The notes beneath the pieces were generated by a model. The model saw only the letters and a list, made by a program, of their open reading frames with translations. It had not been told where the DNA came from and made no database searches. Positions 1 to 12,344 of a stretch of 64,000 nt of DNA are shown one piece after another. The stretch lies in the NCBI GenBank assembly GCA_013398955.1, contig VWPU01011715.1, positions 1 through 64,000 on the forward strand. Reading direction: 5' to 3'. Numbering within the stretch: the stretch's first letter is position 1; the number at the start of each line of letters is the position of its first letter. The stretch is from Callaeas wilsoni (Eukaryota; Chordata; Aves; Passeriformes; Callaeidae). Position numbers and translations under genes: made by a program.

Positions 1-330
1 AGGGGAGCCGGTCCGCCCGGGCGGGCCCTGCGCGGAGGCTGCCGCTGGCCGCCCCCCTGCGGGACGGGGCGCCCGGGTCAGCGCCGGCCGCAGCCCGGGA
101 GCAGCGCCCGCCTCAGCCGGGCTACCCCGTCGTGCCGCCGTTGCATAAGCGCTGTGGCGGGCACGCACCTGCCTGACCCTGGCGGGGGAGCCTAAAACCT
201 CCCCTGTCTCTAAGGCAGAACAAAACCCGTCCGGGATAAGGCCGCGAGTTCGATTTTAACGCGACACGTCCTCCCAGCGGGAGTACCTGCCCTGAGCTGG
301 GCACTCGAGCCTTGGCACGGATCGAGCACT
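1..330. promoter_or_regulatory. CpG island edge, probable promoter of a gene to the left
   Basis: The first 170 bases are very GC-rich and hold roughly 30 CpG dinucleotides, including a GC-box core (GGGCGG) near 20-26. CpG density falls off by about 330, where ordinary AT-rich sequence begins. Such undepleted CpG clusters mark vertebrate promoters. OLA1, further right on the minus strand, lies next to SP3 in the same orientation in human, so an SP3 promoter facing left is the likeliest identity. That is inference from gene order, because no SP3 coding sequence is visible. On the minus strand, donor-like strings (CAGGTGCGT near 169-177 and CAGGTACT near 284-291) could end a 5'UTR exon, but this is unproven. 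Confidence 0.6.
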
Positions 331-3300
331 TGTGCCAGCAGGCTTTATTTTCATCATGTTAAGGAGAATTAATAAGATTGCCCTCAATGTCAGTTTGCTG
401 GTTTGTGTCTCATGTTACGCAACACAAAGGAAACTGGGAGCTCTCAGATTGTTAAACTAAGGCAGGAAATATGTTTAAAACGTTACATAAGTATATGATG
501 ATAGAGGAATGATTATTAGTGGGGCCTGTTTCTCTGTTGCACCACGTAGCTTCTTAAGGGTTCCGGTAAAGGGGGCCAATTTGGGCTTGGTCTTCCATCA
601 CATCTGAGTGCATGTGCAGGGTCACAGGACAGTGTGTAGGTTGAGGCACTGATTTTGACCCTTAGCTTGTAAACCCTCCCAAATAATGAATTTTTCATGG
701 TTACCCTTAGTGTGGTGTTCCAAGGTGTCTGAATGAGTCCAAAAAAATTCAAACCTGCTTTCCTGTTTCAGTCTTTAATGTAATTAGGACGGAGGGTTAA
801 CTGGGAAATGCAGTGAGCACAGTCTCATATGTCCACAGTTGGGCTGACTACGTGGAGTCCCTGGCTTACTTAGATAAACTCATGGCAAAGTTAGTAACTA
901 GGAAACCCAGAAGTATGGTCAGGATTTTCAATAGCCTCTCTGAGCAGAGAATAAACAGTGCTTTTTAATCAGTCCCAGCAGTATGACCTTGCAGTAACTG
1001 TCCAAGCTTAGCTTAGAAACCATTGCAGAACAGGAAAAAACGCACTCAGAAAATGTGAATTTAATATCAGGAAGTTATGATGGAGGAAGATTGCAGTATT
1101 TTGCTGTCAGTGGAAGATTATTCTTACTGTGTGATGTTTAGTCTTATTTCTAACCAATTTACTTTTGCTGGTATGTCGAGAGTACCTTCAGGTCACTTAA
1201 TAGTAACTTGTAAATTAATCCCAAATCTTTTTGTCACGATTTAGTTTTTCCAAGGTAGTTTAAAAAACCCCAACCAAACACTTCTGTTTGTTAAATGTCT
1301 GTATTTGTTTACATAGTCTCTTGTAATTCTACTTTAGAATCAGTTGTTGGCAAAGTAGATAACACAGCCATAAGGAAGGTTTTTTTGCAATTTGTATTTT
1401 TTATTTTAATAAGAAGCAAAAGTTGTAACTAGGAACAGAAGCCAGGGGTTTTTTAAACAGTGTCGAAATAATTTTTAGCCAGTGAAAGCTAATATACACA
1501 ACCTTTAAAAATGCATCAGTATACATACATAAGGACATTTCAGGAAAAAAATGAAAATGCAAAATTACCTGACTATTGCAGTATTTTTTAAAAAAAGACT
1601 TCTACAGCTAGTATAGAACTTGGAGTTTGTTTGGCAATATCAGAAGTTGCTAGTGAAACATAGGAGAGTCTGTCATCCTGGAACCAGAACTGTTACTGAT
1701 TACTTCAGACTTTCAGTAGCCGAGCTGTTCATTTAAAGACTGATGTGTAAGAGAAATAATCCCTGTTCAGGTGCTGTGATGGGGAAAATGATCCTTGCTA
1801 TTTAGCAGGGTATTGCCAAATACTATCAATGGCATTTTGCTTTAGGAAGATCATGTTGTGTAGGACTTAATCTAGATATAAAAGTTTTCTTTCTTCTACA
1901 GCTGGGTGCATGTTGAGACCTGTCTGACTTAAGGGGGATGTTGTCAATAGAGTAGTTTACCTACATGGATCTGATTGGAGGCTTGGGACCTAACTGCAGT
2001 GCTTTAAGACAGAAAGATTTGAAATACCAATAATAGGATTGAGTTTATACATAAAGAGTTTTTAAGTGCAATAAAACTCAGATGTAATTAGGCTTAACAC
2101 TAGCAGAGGCCCATCTTTTTCTAGTTAAGTATCTAAAATTAGGGGGGACACTGTTAGGATATTATTAAATTCAAATAAATAACTAAACTAGAATATTAAT
2201 AGACTGTTTAAAAAGTAGACCAGAAATCAAGATAAATTACAAGAAAGTTGCCCAAAAAATACGCTCTTATGAAAAAGAGGTGTAAAGAGACTCAGAATTG
2301 TTAAATAGAAACTGCTTGGTAATAGAAATCATGTCTGTCTATTTACCACTTCCCAGCGGAGATTAAGAACACTTGAGAAGAAAACAAAATTTAAAATGAA
2401 AATGAGAAAATACATCATTTGTAGGCTATTTTGCTTATCAACATTCTAGCATTAAGACACTTATTAGAAAAACACTGGATATGTGAGGGAGATACTGTAT
2501 CAGAACTGGACACTGAGTTCCCAGGTGCAGGACTTCCTGCAGAGTTAGCCCGTGACAGTATCCCCAGAGACTGAGCTCCATGCTCAACTAGGGGAGCCCT
2601 TGTTTTCTCTTTCTTGAGCTTGCCCACCAGGTGCACTGTGTCCATATGTGATCTGAATAAACTAACTAGGACCAGTTTATTCTTAAAAAGCCTTGCCTCT
2701 TCAAGCCCTTGCCTCCTGCTTCTAGGCTGTTCCTAGATAACTGCAGGTCCTGGGACAAATTCTCGATCAGTTTGCTGATCATGGTGTGTTGTAATTTGAG
2801 CTGTGTAGATACAGAGAAAGTAATACTGCTCTACAAATAATAAGAATACCTCTACCAGATACCAAAATGCAGCAATTTCAGAACTGAGATGCAGCCTTTG
2901 GGGTAAGTAGCAGAATAATATGGGAGAGGAAACAATGTCTACCAGCTTCTGATGAAACTTGAGAGAAGGTTTTGACAGATGAAACAAGATGCAACATGGA
3001 AAGAACGCTAGAACTTAATACCTACCCTGTATTTCAGTTGTAAGCTCAATGCTGTATTTGTCCACTCTAACTTAATGTCTCATTGGTTTAAGTCTTGGAG
3101 CTCAGTCTCTGTGTCAGTTCAGTACAAATTCAGAAGGAAGTGCACTGTCTTAACACAACTTCGACCCAGCACGGTGTTTGCTATACTTGGAAATGGCTTT
3201 TCTTTCTCTATAGTCCTTTGAAACTTCTGAGCTATGACATGTTATTTCTGTCTTTAGTGGTCCCTGCTATTGGTAGCCCTGCATTTCTTTAAAGGAGTAT

Positions 3301-5396
3301 ATTATTGAAGGATTGTTGGTATGTGGTCCAGTTCGGTTCTCACAGCTGTGGTACTCCATTCCTCTGTAGAGTGGTGGTTTTGCCATGCTGAAGCCTAGAA
3401 TGCAACTGGACAAGACAGGCAGGAATGCATTCTGCCGTGACAGAATGTAACACCAGGAAAACTCAGGCTTAGGTCACTTTAGTTTGAAAGGCTGGGTCTG
3501 AAATACTGTTGAAGAATCAGTAGGGATTCCATTCAACAGTCTACCTTAAAACGTGTCCTTTACCGGAGGGACAAGCAGGATTATCTGTAAATCTCATACC
3601 TCAGAAAATAACTAGAACACCAAAAAATCTAACCATTCAGGAGAGGTATCTTTTTGAATTTGAGATACCTTGTTCTATTTTAGTAATCTGTTTAAAATTT
3701 CAGTAGAATCTGCAAAGCCATATGTTTTCTAAGTGCTAAACATTTACATAGTACTACAAAACCCAAGATAATTACAAGGTGTTGAATCAGACCTCTTAAA
3801 CTTCGTAGAATTCAACTTTATTCTGAATTTCAGCCTGCTTTTACAATTGAAGTATTAGCAGACAAGAACAAGAGTGTAGCTACCAGTTGTGGATACTGGA
3901 CTCTTAATTTCTACATCCCATATGGGTCCATTTGCTTAAGACTGTTGGGTCATCTTTACATAGGGCCACAGGCAGGACTGACAGGAAGTTGACCGGCGAG
4001 GTTTCGTGAGTCAGCACATAGTAGTTGAGATAGTTGCATGACTCAAGTTCATCAAATAGAGAAATGAGCCCTTGCCTGGTAAAAAATCAGCAGTGGTTAG
4101 AGAAAAGTCTTGGCTGGCATTGTGTCATCATCCTCCAGGAAGCACCTCCCTGTTCTTCTGCCTACAAGAACTCAAATTTTGCAGGGGGGAAGCAGGCTTC
4201 AGCAGTAGGTGTGGTCTACCCAGAAGCTGAGCCAACCTAATAGCTCATGGACGTCGCCATAAGAAAATAAATCCTGCAAAAAAATGCTTCTGGTATTGCA
4301 AGCTAAATTGAGTCAAACTAGACACAGGGAGCAACAGAGCTCCATGGGTGGGAGTAGATGAGAGGTAAGATTCCCTTCAGCAGCTGCAAGTAGATTAAGT
4401 CAGGGTGTCAAGCTTTGCTGGACAACACAGAAACTTGCTCTTGGCTGTTTTGTGTAAAGTGTCTTGTCAGTAGCCCAGGATTTCAGGCCTTCAGAGGAGC
4501 ACAAATGGTACCTGAGAGAATGTGAAATACCAAGGCATTTGTATAGTCTGCGGCATAAGTGTGATGGTATCCAAGTGTAACCATATGAAAGACAAGTAAT
4601 ACTTAGTGAAATTGGATTTTAGGAAAACATTTTTTCTGTTTTAAATGGGAAAACAATTCTAAAAATACTAGTCTCTGCTTGAAACAACTCCATTAAAGAA
4701 AGGTCAAAGAGAAAGCTGTGGTACCTGAATCCAGCTTTTAGCACGGGAGACATTTGGTTCCACTAGTCTGCTTGCATCCAGTATAAGCTGTTGATGGGAT
4801 AAAGGCAGGCCTAGCAAACTCATGGGCAGCCACAGCAAGAACGGGCCAGCTCTTCGCGCACTTCCTTGGAGGTCTGAAACACGCTGCCTCGTCAGAGGAA
4901 GAACCTGTGAATAAGTAGCCTAACAACCGAGTGCACAAATCTAAAGGCTGTGACTCTTCACCAACACAGATGACTGCTCTTCAAGGAATGGGGCCAACAG
5001 AAAGTCCCTCCAAACTCTACATGCATCAATATGTGAGGACAGACCTCTAGAACATTGTTTTCAACCTAGTCACTGTACTTATGAATTTTTTTGAGCAATT
5101 GGGACAAAATAAGTCATGTTCCTTTTTAATAAGAAATTCTTCCTTGTTTGTTACAACTGTAACTCTCCCCAGGTGACACATTTTTGTATATTTTGCACAT
5201 TTTCAAATTGCTGGAGACATCTAGTATTTGACTGGTAAACAGGTTCTGTTCTTAACATTAGAGAAAATTATCTCTGCTGTTTTTTCTTTCTTGTTTTAAA
5301 CTATGTCACTATAATAGGGAACGAAGTTCAGTGTAATTGCGCAAGGGGTTTTTTTTCCCCATTAAGTTCATTATCTTGGTTTTAGTTGTGTAAAGA
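331..5396. other. Non-coding flank of the CpG island
   Basis: This is AT-rich sequence with only short frames that resemble nothing known. No interspersed repeat was recognised. The last 400 bases (about 5050-5396) are T-rich and 3'UTR-like and lead into a strong poly(A) signature. The stretch could therefore carry a spliced non-coding transcript running away from the CpG island, but no exon boundaries can be defined from sequence alone. Confidence 0.3.
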
Positions 5397-5450
5397 AATA
5401 AATAAAGAGTATATTAGTTAAATCTTCCTTGTAAAATGTGTGTGGTTTTT
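5397..5450 (+). terminator. Candidate poly(A) signal with GT-rich downstream element
   Basis: Two overlapping AATAAA hexamers (5397-5402 and 5401-5406) are followed 30-45 bases later by TGTGTGTGGTTTTT (5437-5450). This is the canonical arrangement of signal, cleavage zone and GU/U-rich element. No open frame of note lies upstream on the plus strand, so it would end a non-coding RNA or a UTR whose coding part was not recognised. Chance occurrence in AT-rich DNA is possible, but the paired elements make it better than a lone hexamer. Confidence 0.4.
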
Positions 5451-7980
5451 ATTCAACTGGCAGCATAGTCCATCTAGGTAAGAATTTTTTTCATTAGCAA
5501 TATTTCTTTCTTATGAAGATGAAACAAAGTCATCTAATCTCCCTCCCATTTGGGAAGAGGAAACAGGAAAAAGCAGATCAGTACATAGCTGAAAACTTGC
5601 CATGTAGCAAGTTAATCATTCTTTCATTTCGCCTCTCTTAAATGAGAAATAGATGTCTTTTTTCAAGCTTCCTGAAAGTTACTGTCTTTGGGCCCCATCA
5701 TTATCCTGTTTGCTTATGCTTAATTCCTGGCCTTCAAGGTCATCACAACATATAAAATCTAATCATAGAAATAATTGGGAAAAAATTGTAGATCCATTAG
5801 TTAAGGTTAGAAAAATTCTTCAGAGGAAGAGGCCACATAACTGACTTGCAGAATCTAATACAGCATCTAAGGATCTTCCTCCATAACCCATCACAAAATT
5901 GGCATGGAAGTAATTAAATAGATACATAGATAAAGTCACCTGAAAAAAATCTTGGGTATTTCCTGTCTAGTGTAATTCTTTCTCACAATTTGGCATTTCA
6001 TTTTTAATAGTACTGGTAGAAAAGTAGGCCAGTGAAATGAAAGAGACTAGCAAATTATATACACGCACATATGTTTGCTGAAAAATTGAAAACATAATAG
6101 CAGGAGTTGCAAGTTCTGAAAGGAAGTACTTCTGGAGGGATGAAGTGACTTACGAATCTCAGTCAGAATTCCCATTCTGAAAACAAAAGCAAGCAAGACT
6201 CCGTGGCTCCCTCTAGGAGAAGGAAGTCTGAGGCTGTAGTCAAAACCACATGCCATGCTTTCTCTGGCAAGTCTCAGTTCCAGCAGCCACAGTGTGGTCT
6301 GAAGAGTGAGAGATCAAATGAATGTTCCTGTAAGGTCATTTGGAAACCTGTATGACAGTTCTGAATTCTTACATATCTTCAAGTAAGGGAGATTTTTTGT
6401 TTCTTAGGGGGAAAAAAATCCCTGACGGGATCTTTGAAAAAAGAGTTGTGGGTAGCAACCTACAGAAGAGGCAGGAGAAAAGAGACAGTATGACATGAGA
6501 ACGTTCCCTGAGAGGTGTCTGATGCAAAGAACCACCTGACCTCATAGAGGTTCTCAGCATTTTGTTTTAATTGGTGCTAGGGGGTTACACAGCTGGTGTC
6601 ATCTTGACTGGCAGGCTTAAATGCCCTCAAGGTGCCTGGTCTACTCTCCCTGTGAGGAGCCCCAGTTTTTGAAGAGAGTTCTGGCATGGTCACAGTGGCA
6701 TATATAGCTTCTGTGGTCTTTCCTAGAAGCATCATTTTATTAAAGTATACAAAAGCATTAAGAGGAGCAGAACAAATTAGGTTTGTGCCTTTCTACTCAT
6801 TAGTTTTGAAAGAGGAGGTGGAAAGTTCTAGGGTTTATTTCACATTTTTCTGTGTCTGCATTTCTGCAGAGTCAGAATCTAATATTTGGACAAGACTTGG
6901 TAACAGATGCATTCCCCTTACCTCTTACCTTCCTGCACTACCACAGGTAATACTTGAACTGCATCACAAATACTAAGGAAGAGAAATCCGAGTGAGATGA
7001 AGTTCCAGTTCTGATCATAGAAGAAAACTTTCTGGGGGGAGGGAGGAAAGTTACTAATTAAAATTTATCTAAGAAACGTCTCAGTAAAAGAATCATCAAT
7101 CTGTTTCAGCTTAAGTCTGAAAGAGGCATTTTTGAGGCTGAAAATGATGATTAACACACTCATGGAGCTCACATAATACACCAGTGGATACTTTTTAACT
7201 GCTAATTAAACTCTGGCTTCTATAAACATCCTTAAAAATTGTGCATCTTCATCACCTTTATTTCAGCTTACTAGCAATCACATACTTTACTTCTCAAACG
7301 ATGCTGCAGATCATTCCTGGTCCGTTTGACCTGTTTCAATTTCCAAATTACTGCACAACCTTCCCAGTCTAATGACACTTGCAAACATCTGCACATGCTG
7401 CAGGTGTCCTTCCTATTCCTAAAAATTAATTAACAAAAGTTAATTATTTTTTAATGTATTGTTTCTCTCTCTTGTGTCAATTAATATCTGAGTTATTGAA
7501 GTGGATCATTGCTATTAGTTTGTTTTCACGAAGTTGGAAATTCAAACTCCACTATCATCTTAATTACTTACAAATGAAGGGTAAAATTCCTTCTTTTCTG
7601 TGGCAGAGCTCCAAAAGCCATAATGGAGACGGGGTGTCGTGGCAAGCCTCCATTCCCCATGCATTCCTCCAGTCTCAGCAGGACCTCTCTGGCACTGGGG
7701 GCAAAGCGTGCATGCCGTGCACAAGCACGACTATGCAGTTCCAGGACACAGAGCCCACTACATCTTTTTCTTTTTAATAGTAGTGCCAGGTTTTCAGCAA
7801 CACATACTATGTTTAAGCAAAGTAGTAACTGAATAATCTGTCTATTGCATAGAAAAAAAAATAATTCATTCTCCTTTTCCTCTCCCAAAGAATTAGCATT
7901 GCAATGCTTTTTTTCCTAGCCTGGATTCCTACAGAAATTAAAATGGAGTTGAGATCGTTATCTCTACATATGTATAATGA

Positions 7981-8010
7981 ATCTGTGTGCGCACATGTGT
8001 GCACACAGAT
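7981..8010. repeat. 30-bp near-perfect palindrome of alternating TG/CA
   Basis: The segment starts ATCTGTGTGCGCACATG and closes with its mirror complement. Only one base pair of the fifteen fails to match. It is followed by further TGCATGTACA-type alternating purine-pyrimidine sequence to about 8040. It could be a decayed CA/TG microsatellite or a site able to extrude a cruciform or adopt Z-DNA. Confidence 0.6.
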
Positions 8011-10424
8011 GTGCATGTACATACTTGCACGTTGTGCAAGAGAGAAGGAACAAGAACAAACAGTAGCCAACTTTAACCACATCTGACAGAGCAAGAAAAG
8101 GCTGAAAACGCTACATTCCTATACATTTCATAAGAACAAGTTGCTAAGTAAAAGGAGACCCACTGAAGTTTGAGTTAAACCCTTATTAAACACCAAGATA
8201 GCTGCAAAGATGAAAGATGTTATGAATACCCACCCACAGGAAAAGCTGCAGTCAGCTTCCAGCTATATAGACCTAGGAGAATCCAAACAAGATTTGCCGA
8301 AGGGAAACCTAGCCCCATCAGATCTGCAGCTCACAGGACTACTGGGCTGTGCTAGATTTCTAATCCATCGCTATCTAGCTTTGATGATGATATAATCCAT
8401 TTTTTGCCCTTTGACTTTGGGGGAAAAAAAGGGTTTTTTTCATGCAGATTTCTCAAACCTGATGAGCTGAATCCCAACATGAAAGGAAGGACCAGATTTT
8501 GTTCTTAAAGACCCCGTGGGATACCCTCACAAGAATCTACATATGCAGCACACTAGACAAAGAGAACACAGCATCTTCAGTTCACGGCAGACTAGAGATA
8601 AACTTCATGCCCTAGCAGCCTGGAGTTTGATCTTAAGGTGGCAGGAACCAGTGCTGTTGAAAAGCCTCTCATCTCACTTTCTGATCTGTCACATCACTGA
8701 TGTTCATGGGTCTAACCATTCTTAAAAGTTTGGTGAGGGGCACACTTCTTGGGTCTCTAAATGTTCCTGTGTTTTCTGCGATACAGGTGTGGTATCCATG
8801 CAGAAGAGACAGCTGAAGGAAGTTAAGTCAGGGTTCTTGGCACAGCTCACCCTTCTCAGCGCAATGCAGGGCCCCCAGCTCTGCTGGTTTGCCAGAGACA
8901 CTCCTGCCAGTGTCACACCTCTCTGGCGTCTCTCTGGATGCTAAAGGAAGCTGATAGCGAGAGGGGTCCAAGTGCAGTGCTGCACCATGTGTCAATGAAC
9001 ACACAATTTTCAAGAAACCACTTACCCACTGTAGTGCTTGTCTAGGTCACCTTTCTCCCTCTTCAGCTTGGGAGTGTTTGACAAGGTTTGTTTACTTCTC
9101 CCCAGGGTCGTGTGTTCATCACCTGTGAATAACACATCCAGGGACAAACTCTGGCGCTCCAACATTCACAATCCCCTCTGGATGACTGCCTGACTTTTTA
9201 TGTTCTAGTCACAGTAACTCAGCTTTCGTCTGTCCCTATGTTCTGCACTGTATACCTCAAGACCGTCCTTTGCTAAGCACACTTACATGTCTAAAAATAC
9301 AACCCAGGATCTTTTTATTCTTCATACTGTGTAACATGGAAACTTGTCTCTCAAGCTCAGCAATCTTGCTTGTAGGTGCTGAAGCAATCAACGCACCTAG
9401 GCTGCCTTGGAGGCCCGTGGCCATATCTAGCAGTGCTCTGATTCACAGTCCTTCATACCCCACAGGAAGGAAAGACAGTGAAAGGATTCAGCAGCCAAAT
9501 CCTGCTATTCCCTTCTTCCCAAAAATATTAACTCCAGAAAAATAGAGGTGCCCATTCTTGTCACAGAGTGACAGAGGGATGTGTGTAGCATTGTAATTCT
9601 TGCTGCTACATGTTTGTGATCTTATCCTGAGATTTTTTTATGAACTTTTTTTTTGATCTTTTGTTGCTAAGAGAATAATAATGACCTAGCAAGGCAATAA
9701 GAATCTCCAAGGCTTGGAGCAATAAGGTCTTCTAAACTCTTAACTACTCTAAACTCTTCCAGTCATCCAAACTAGCTACATTTGCAATTTTATGGGAATA
9801 TAAATACCCGTTCTATTCAGTACATTATACCTGCCAGTCCCTGTTTTTCCTAATCTAAAATAAACTAGGTGAGTAGCCTTCTTTTTGTGCTTTGGCATTC
9901 ATTACTTTAGGGTATAGGGAGGAAGTTAAAACAGCATGTTTGTTAAATAAGTAAATATTTAACAAGTTGACTCCAATTTTAACAGTCTAAGGGAACAGTA
10001 TTATAAAACCTTAGAAAGCTGGCAGTACTCATTGATTTTTTTTTATGTGACACTCAAGTTAGTCATTGGAGCCATTTTATTTCCTAGGTAAATTACACAA
10101 TTTCTGTAGTATATTCATTCATAACACATTCAACATAAATATCTGTAATATAACAAGTCAATTAAATCTGCGAGTTATTCCTAGTCCAGAGGGAGAGAGC
10201 TGTCTTTTTCTTATTTACTGCTCCTTAAAGAGTCAAAGCCCCAAAGCAGTAGGACTGCAGAAACTCAAAGCTAAACACACACTTGATTTGTGAGATTCTG
10301 GGACCCAGACCCTTACAGTTCTGTTGTAATTCACATTTGGAAGTCAGCAAACATTTCCTTATTCCCATGATTTTCAGGCAATGGAGGAGGCAGGCTGGGA
10401 AGCAGGTTTCTAAAGGCCACAGGG

Positions 10425-10450
10425 AAAAAAAAAACAAAACAAAACAAAAA
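10425..10450. repeat. A-rich (AAAAC)n simple repeat
   Basis: A run of ten A residues is followed by three AAAAC-type units. It is a short low-complexity tract, possibly the tail of an old retroposed sequence, although no recognisable body precedes it. Confidence 0.7.
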
Positions 10451-11237
10451 CCCACAAAAATTTTAGGGTTTTACAAATTATCTGTGTAACTTTGTAATCT
10501 TCCCCCAGGCTTTCCATGGGGACAAGAAACTTTTTGGTCAAAGTCAGAATAAAGGACCTCAAATTTTGTAGTCTGTAAACTGTGAGTTAGATACCACTTT
10601 CATCAAATAGAAACCAATTGGAATTAAAGTACGTTAAGGGTTTCCCATGGGGGCAGAGAGGCAGCCACTCTCTCATCAAAAATGAGTGGCAACCAACATG
10701 ACAAGGAGCTGATGGTCTTTTCTCCCATTTCCTCATTGGTTTGTCCACCGTTTGTCCACATTTGCTGTGTGGCATCGGTATGAGCGTTATAGGCAGAGAC
10801 TTCACAGAGAACAGAACTGGCTGTGTCCTAAGCGAAAAAGCCTCACCCTGCCCAGTATCTTGTGTTTAATTCAGCTCCCCATTCCAGCCTGTACCAGACC
10901 ATTTAGGATGTATTAACCAAGTCCAAGAACTCCCAGCTAGTGACTATGCAAAGTATTTTCATTGCTGCAGCTAATCTACAAAGACAAATATTTTTGTTTA
11001 CACTGTGAGAAACAAAATATTCATATCTCTCAATAAAAAACATTTGCTCATTGTTGGATACCAACACTGTTCAACTCCAAAACTGTTTGAAATCCTGGCT
11101 TGTTTCTTATCTAACTCAGCAGTGCCCATAATAGAAGGAAATCAGAGAACTCCCTCTGATACTGCTCTACCTCCCCAGTTGAGGACTCAAACCATTGATG
11201 ATGTTCTCCTCATAAAATCTTTTTTGATCATGGAAGA

Positions 11238-11341
11238 GATTATCCCAGTTTCACAGACATGCGTGAGATGTGCAAGAGCATCAAGGGCCTTGCCAGAGGT
11301 TACATGTGAAATTTCATGGCAGAACCAAGAAATAAATTTCC
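11238..11341 (-). repeat. MIR-like SINE relic, reverse orientation
   Basis: The order of motifs follows the reverse complement of the MIR core and tail. A GATTATCCCAGTTTCACAGA block corresponds to the usual ATTATCCCCATTTTACAGA. It is followed by a degenerate GCAAGAG...AAGGGCCTTGCCAGAGGTTAC segment (usual: GACTTGCCCAAGGTCAC) and by TGGCAGAACCAAGAA (usual: TGGCAGAGCCAGGA). Divergence is high, as expected for an element shared by amniotes. The match is from memory of the consensus and was not computed. Confidence 0.45.
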
Positions 11342-11965
11342 ATTTTTTAAAATCCCAGTCCATCCTCCATTTCACCATCTTTCTATCTCAAAGAAGAAGA
11401 ATGGATCAACATTCTTCCTTGTCCTCTCTTCTGACTAAGAATCTAATTTAACTAGTGCTCATTCTGTTCTTTGGAAGACATTTTTCCTTCCTCGTGTAGA
11501 TTTTCCACATACCTTCACGATTTGCAAAGTGCTGCCACACAGCATCAGTTGGTGTTTCTGGAAGCAGCAGAACAGCTGCAGACACAGCTCCCAAGCGCAA
11601 CCAGCCCAGGTTCTGCCTGTACCAGGCACCTGTAGTTATGCAGAAGGAGAACAACTTCAGGCATTATGGTGAGAGAGGCTCTGAATTCAACAGCATCTCA
11701 GTGTCCTCTTGAGTGCCTCAAAACCTGAGCCTGAAATCCTGCAGAAAGCCCCCACAGATCCTGCTGCTGCCTGGCCCATGCTTTCTGCTTTGGACCATTT
11801 TGACATGCTTGTGTGCAAGAAGTGTCTCTTTACAGCCCTATGGCATTACAACCAACTTTGAGATTTTCAGTGTGGATGTTAATGGAGGCCATTCCCAACA
11901 TTTTGTCAATTAATTCCACTGCCAAGATACTGGCTGAAGACAAACTAGATCTGGTTTTCCACCTT

Positions 11966-11971
11966 TTTATT
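11966..11971 (-). terminator. Candidate poly(A) hexamer after the coiled-coil frame
   Basis: AATAAA read on the minus strand, about 16 bases beyond the stop codon of the frame at 11988-12344. A weak G/T-rich stretch follows. The placement would suit a terminal exon, but the downstream element is not strong. Confidence 0.25.
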
Positions 11972-11987
11972 TAAGGTTATGCTGTAC

Positions 11988-12344
11988 TTAATAAAACCCC
12001 AAAACTAATTTTTCCAAGCCCACCACCTGTGCAATATTAGTAGCTGTTTCCCTGTGGAACAGTGATCCTCCCTCAATCATCTCTGTATGGTTTTCAAGAC
12101 TTGCCACCCGCCCATCTAAGTTGTTCATTCTCTCTGACATTTCCCTGTATTTTTCTTTCAGAGTAGAAAGAGACCATTGAAGAATATCCTGCAGAGTCTC
12201 AAGCAGTTCCCGAATTGATTCCTCAAGGTTCAGGCTGGTGAGAGGGCAGCACGACTCAGAGGCAGGGCCCAGCAGAATTTGTGGAGGAACCTTTGAGCCA
12301 GCAGCATGCTGCTTGAAAAGCCTTTCTCCTTCAGACACATTCAT
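11988..12344 (-). CDS. Unrecognised 118-codon coiled-coil-like frame
   Basis: An uninterrupted minus-strand frame from ATG to TAA. I do not recognise the protein. Residues about 38-90 look like genuine heptad sequence: a Leu/Ile-rich, acidic and basic helix with EESIRELLETLQDIL, then LKEKYREMSERMNNLDGRV and ASLENH. No signal peptide or membrane segment is apparent. An in-frame TGA lies two codons upstream of the ATG, so this Met is the only start unless an upstream exon is spliced in. A donor-like CAG/GTGGTG near residue 106 would allow the exon to end early instead of reading to TAA. Alternatives are a lone exon of a small coiled-coil gene, a decayed pseudogene, a piece of a mobile-element ORF1 (those proteins also carry such coils), or chance. 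There are no neighbours to argue function from. Confidence 0.3.
   Translation of the reverse strand: MNVSEGERLFKQHAAGSKVPPQILLGPASESCCPLTSLNLEESIRELLETLQDILQWSLSTLKEKYREMSERMNNLDGRVASLENHTEMIEGGSLFHRETATNIAQVVGLEKLVLGFY

Larger units (their letters stand above)
5451..11237. other. Intergenic sequence, no gene recognised
   Basis: Mixed-composition non-coding DNA. Open frames are short, overlap on both strands (for example near 7.6-8.1 kb) and show no recognisable protein family. Only a short palindrome (7981-8010) and an A-rich simple repeat (10425-10450) stand out. No RNA gene or interspersed repeat was recognised. Confidence 0.5.
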
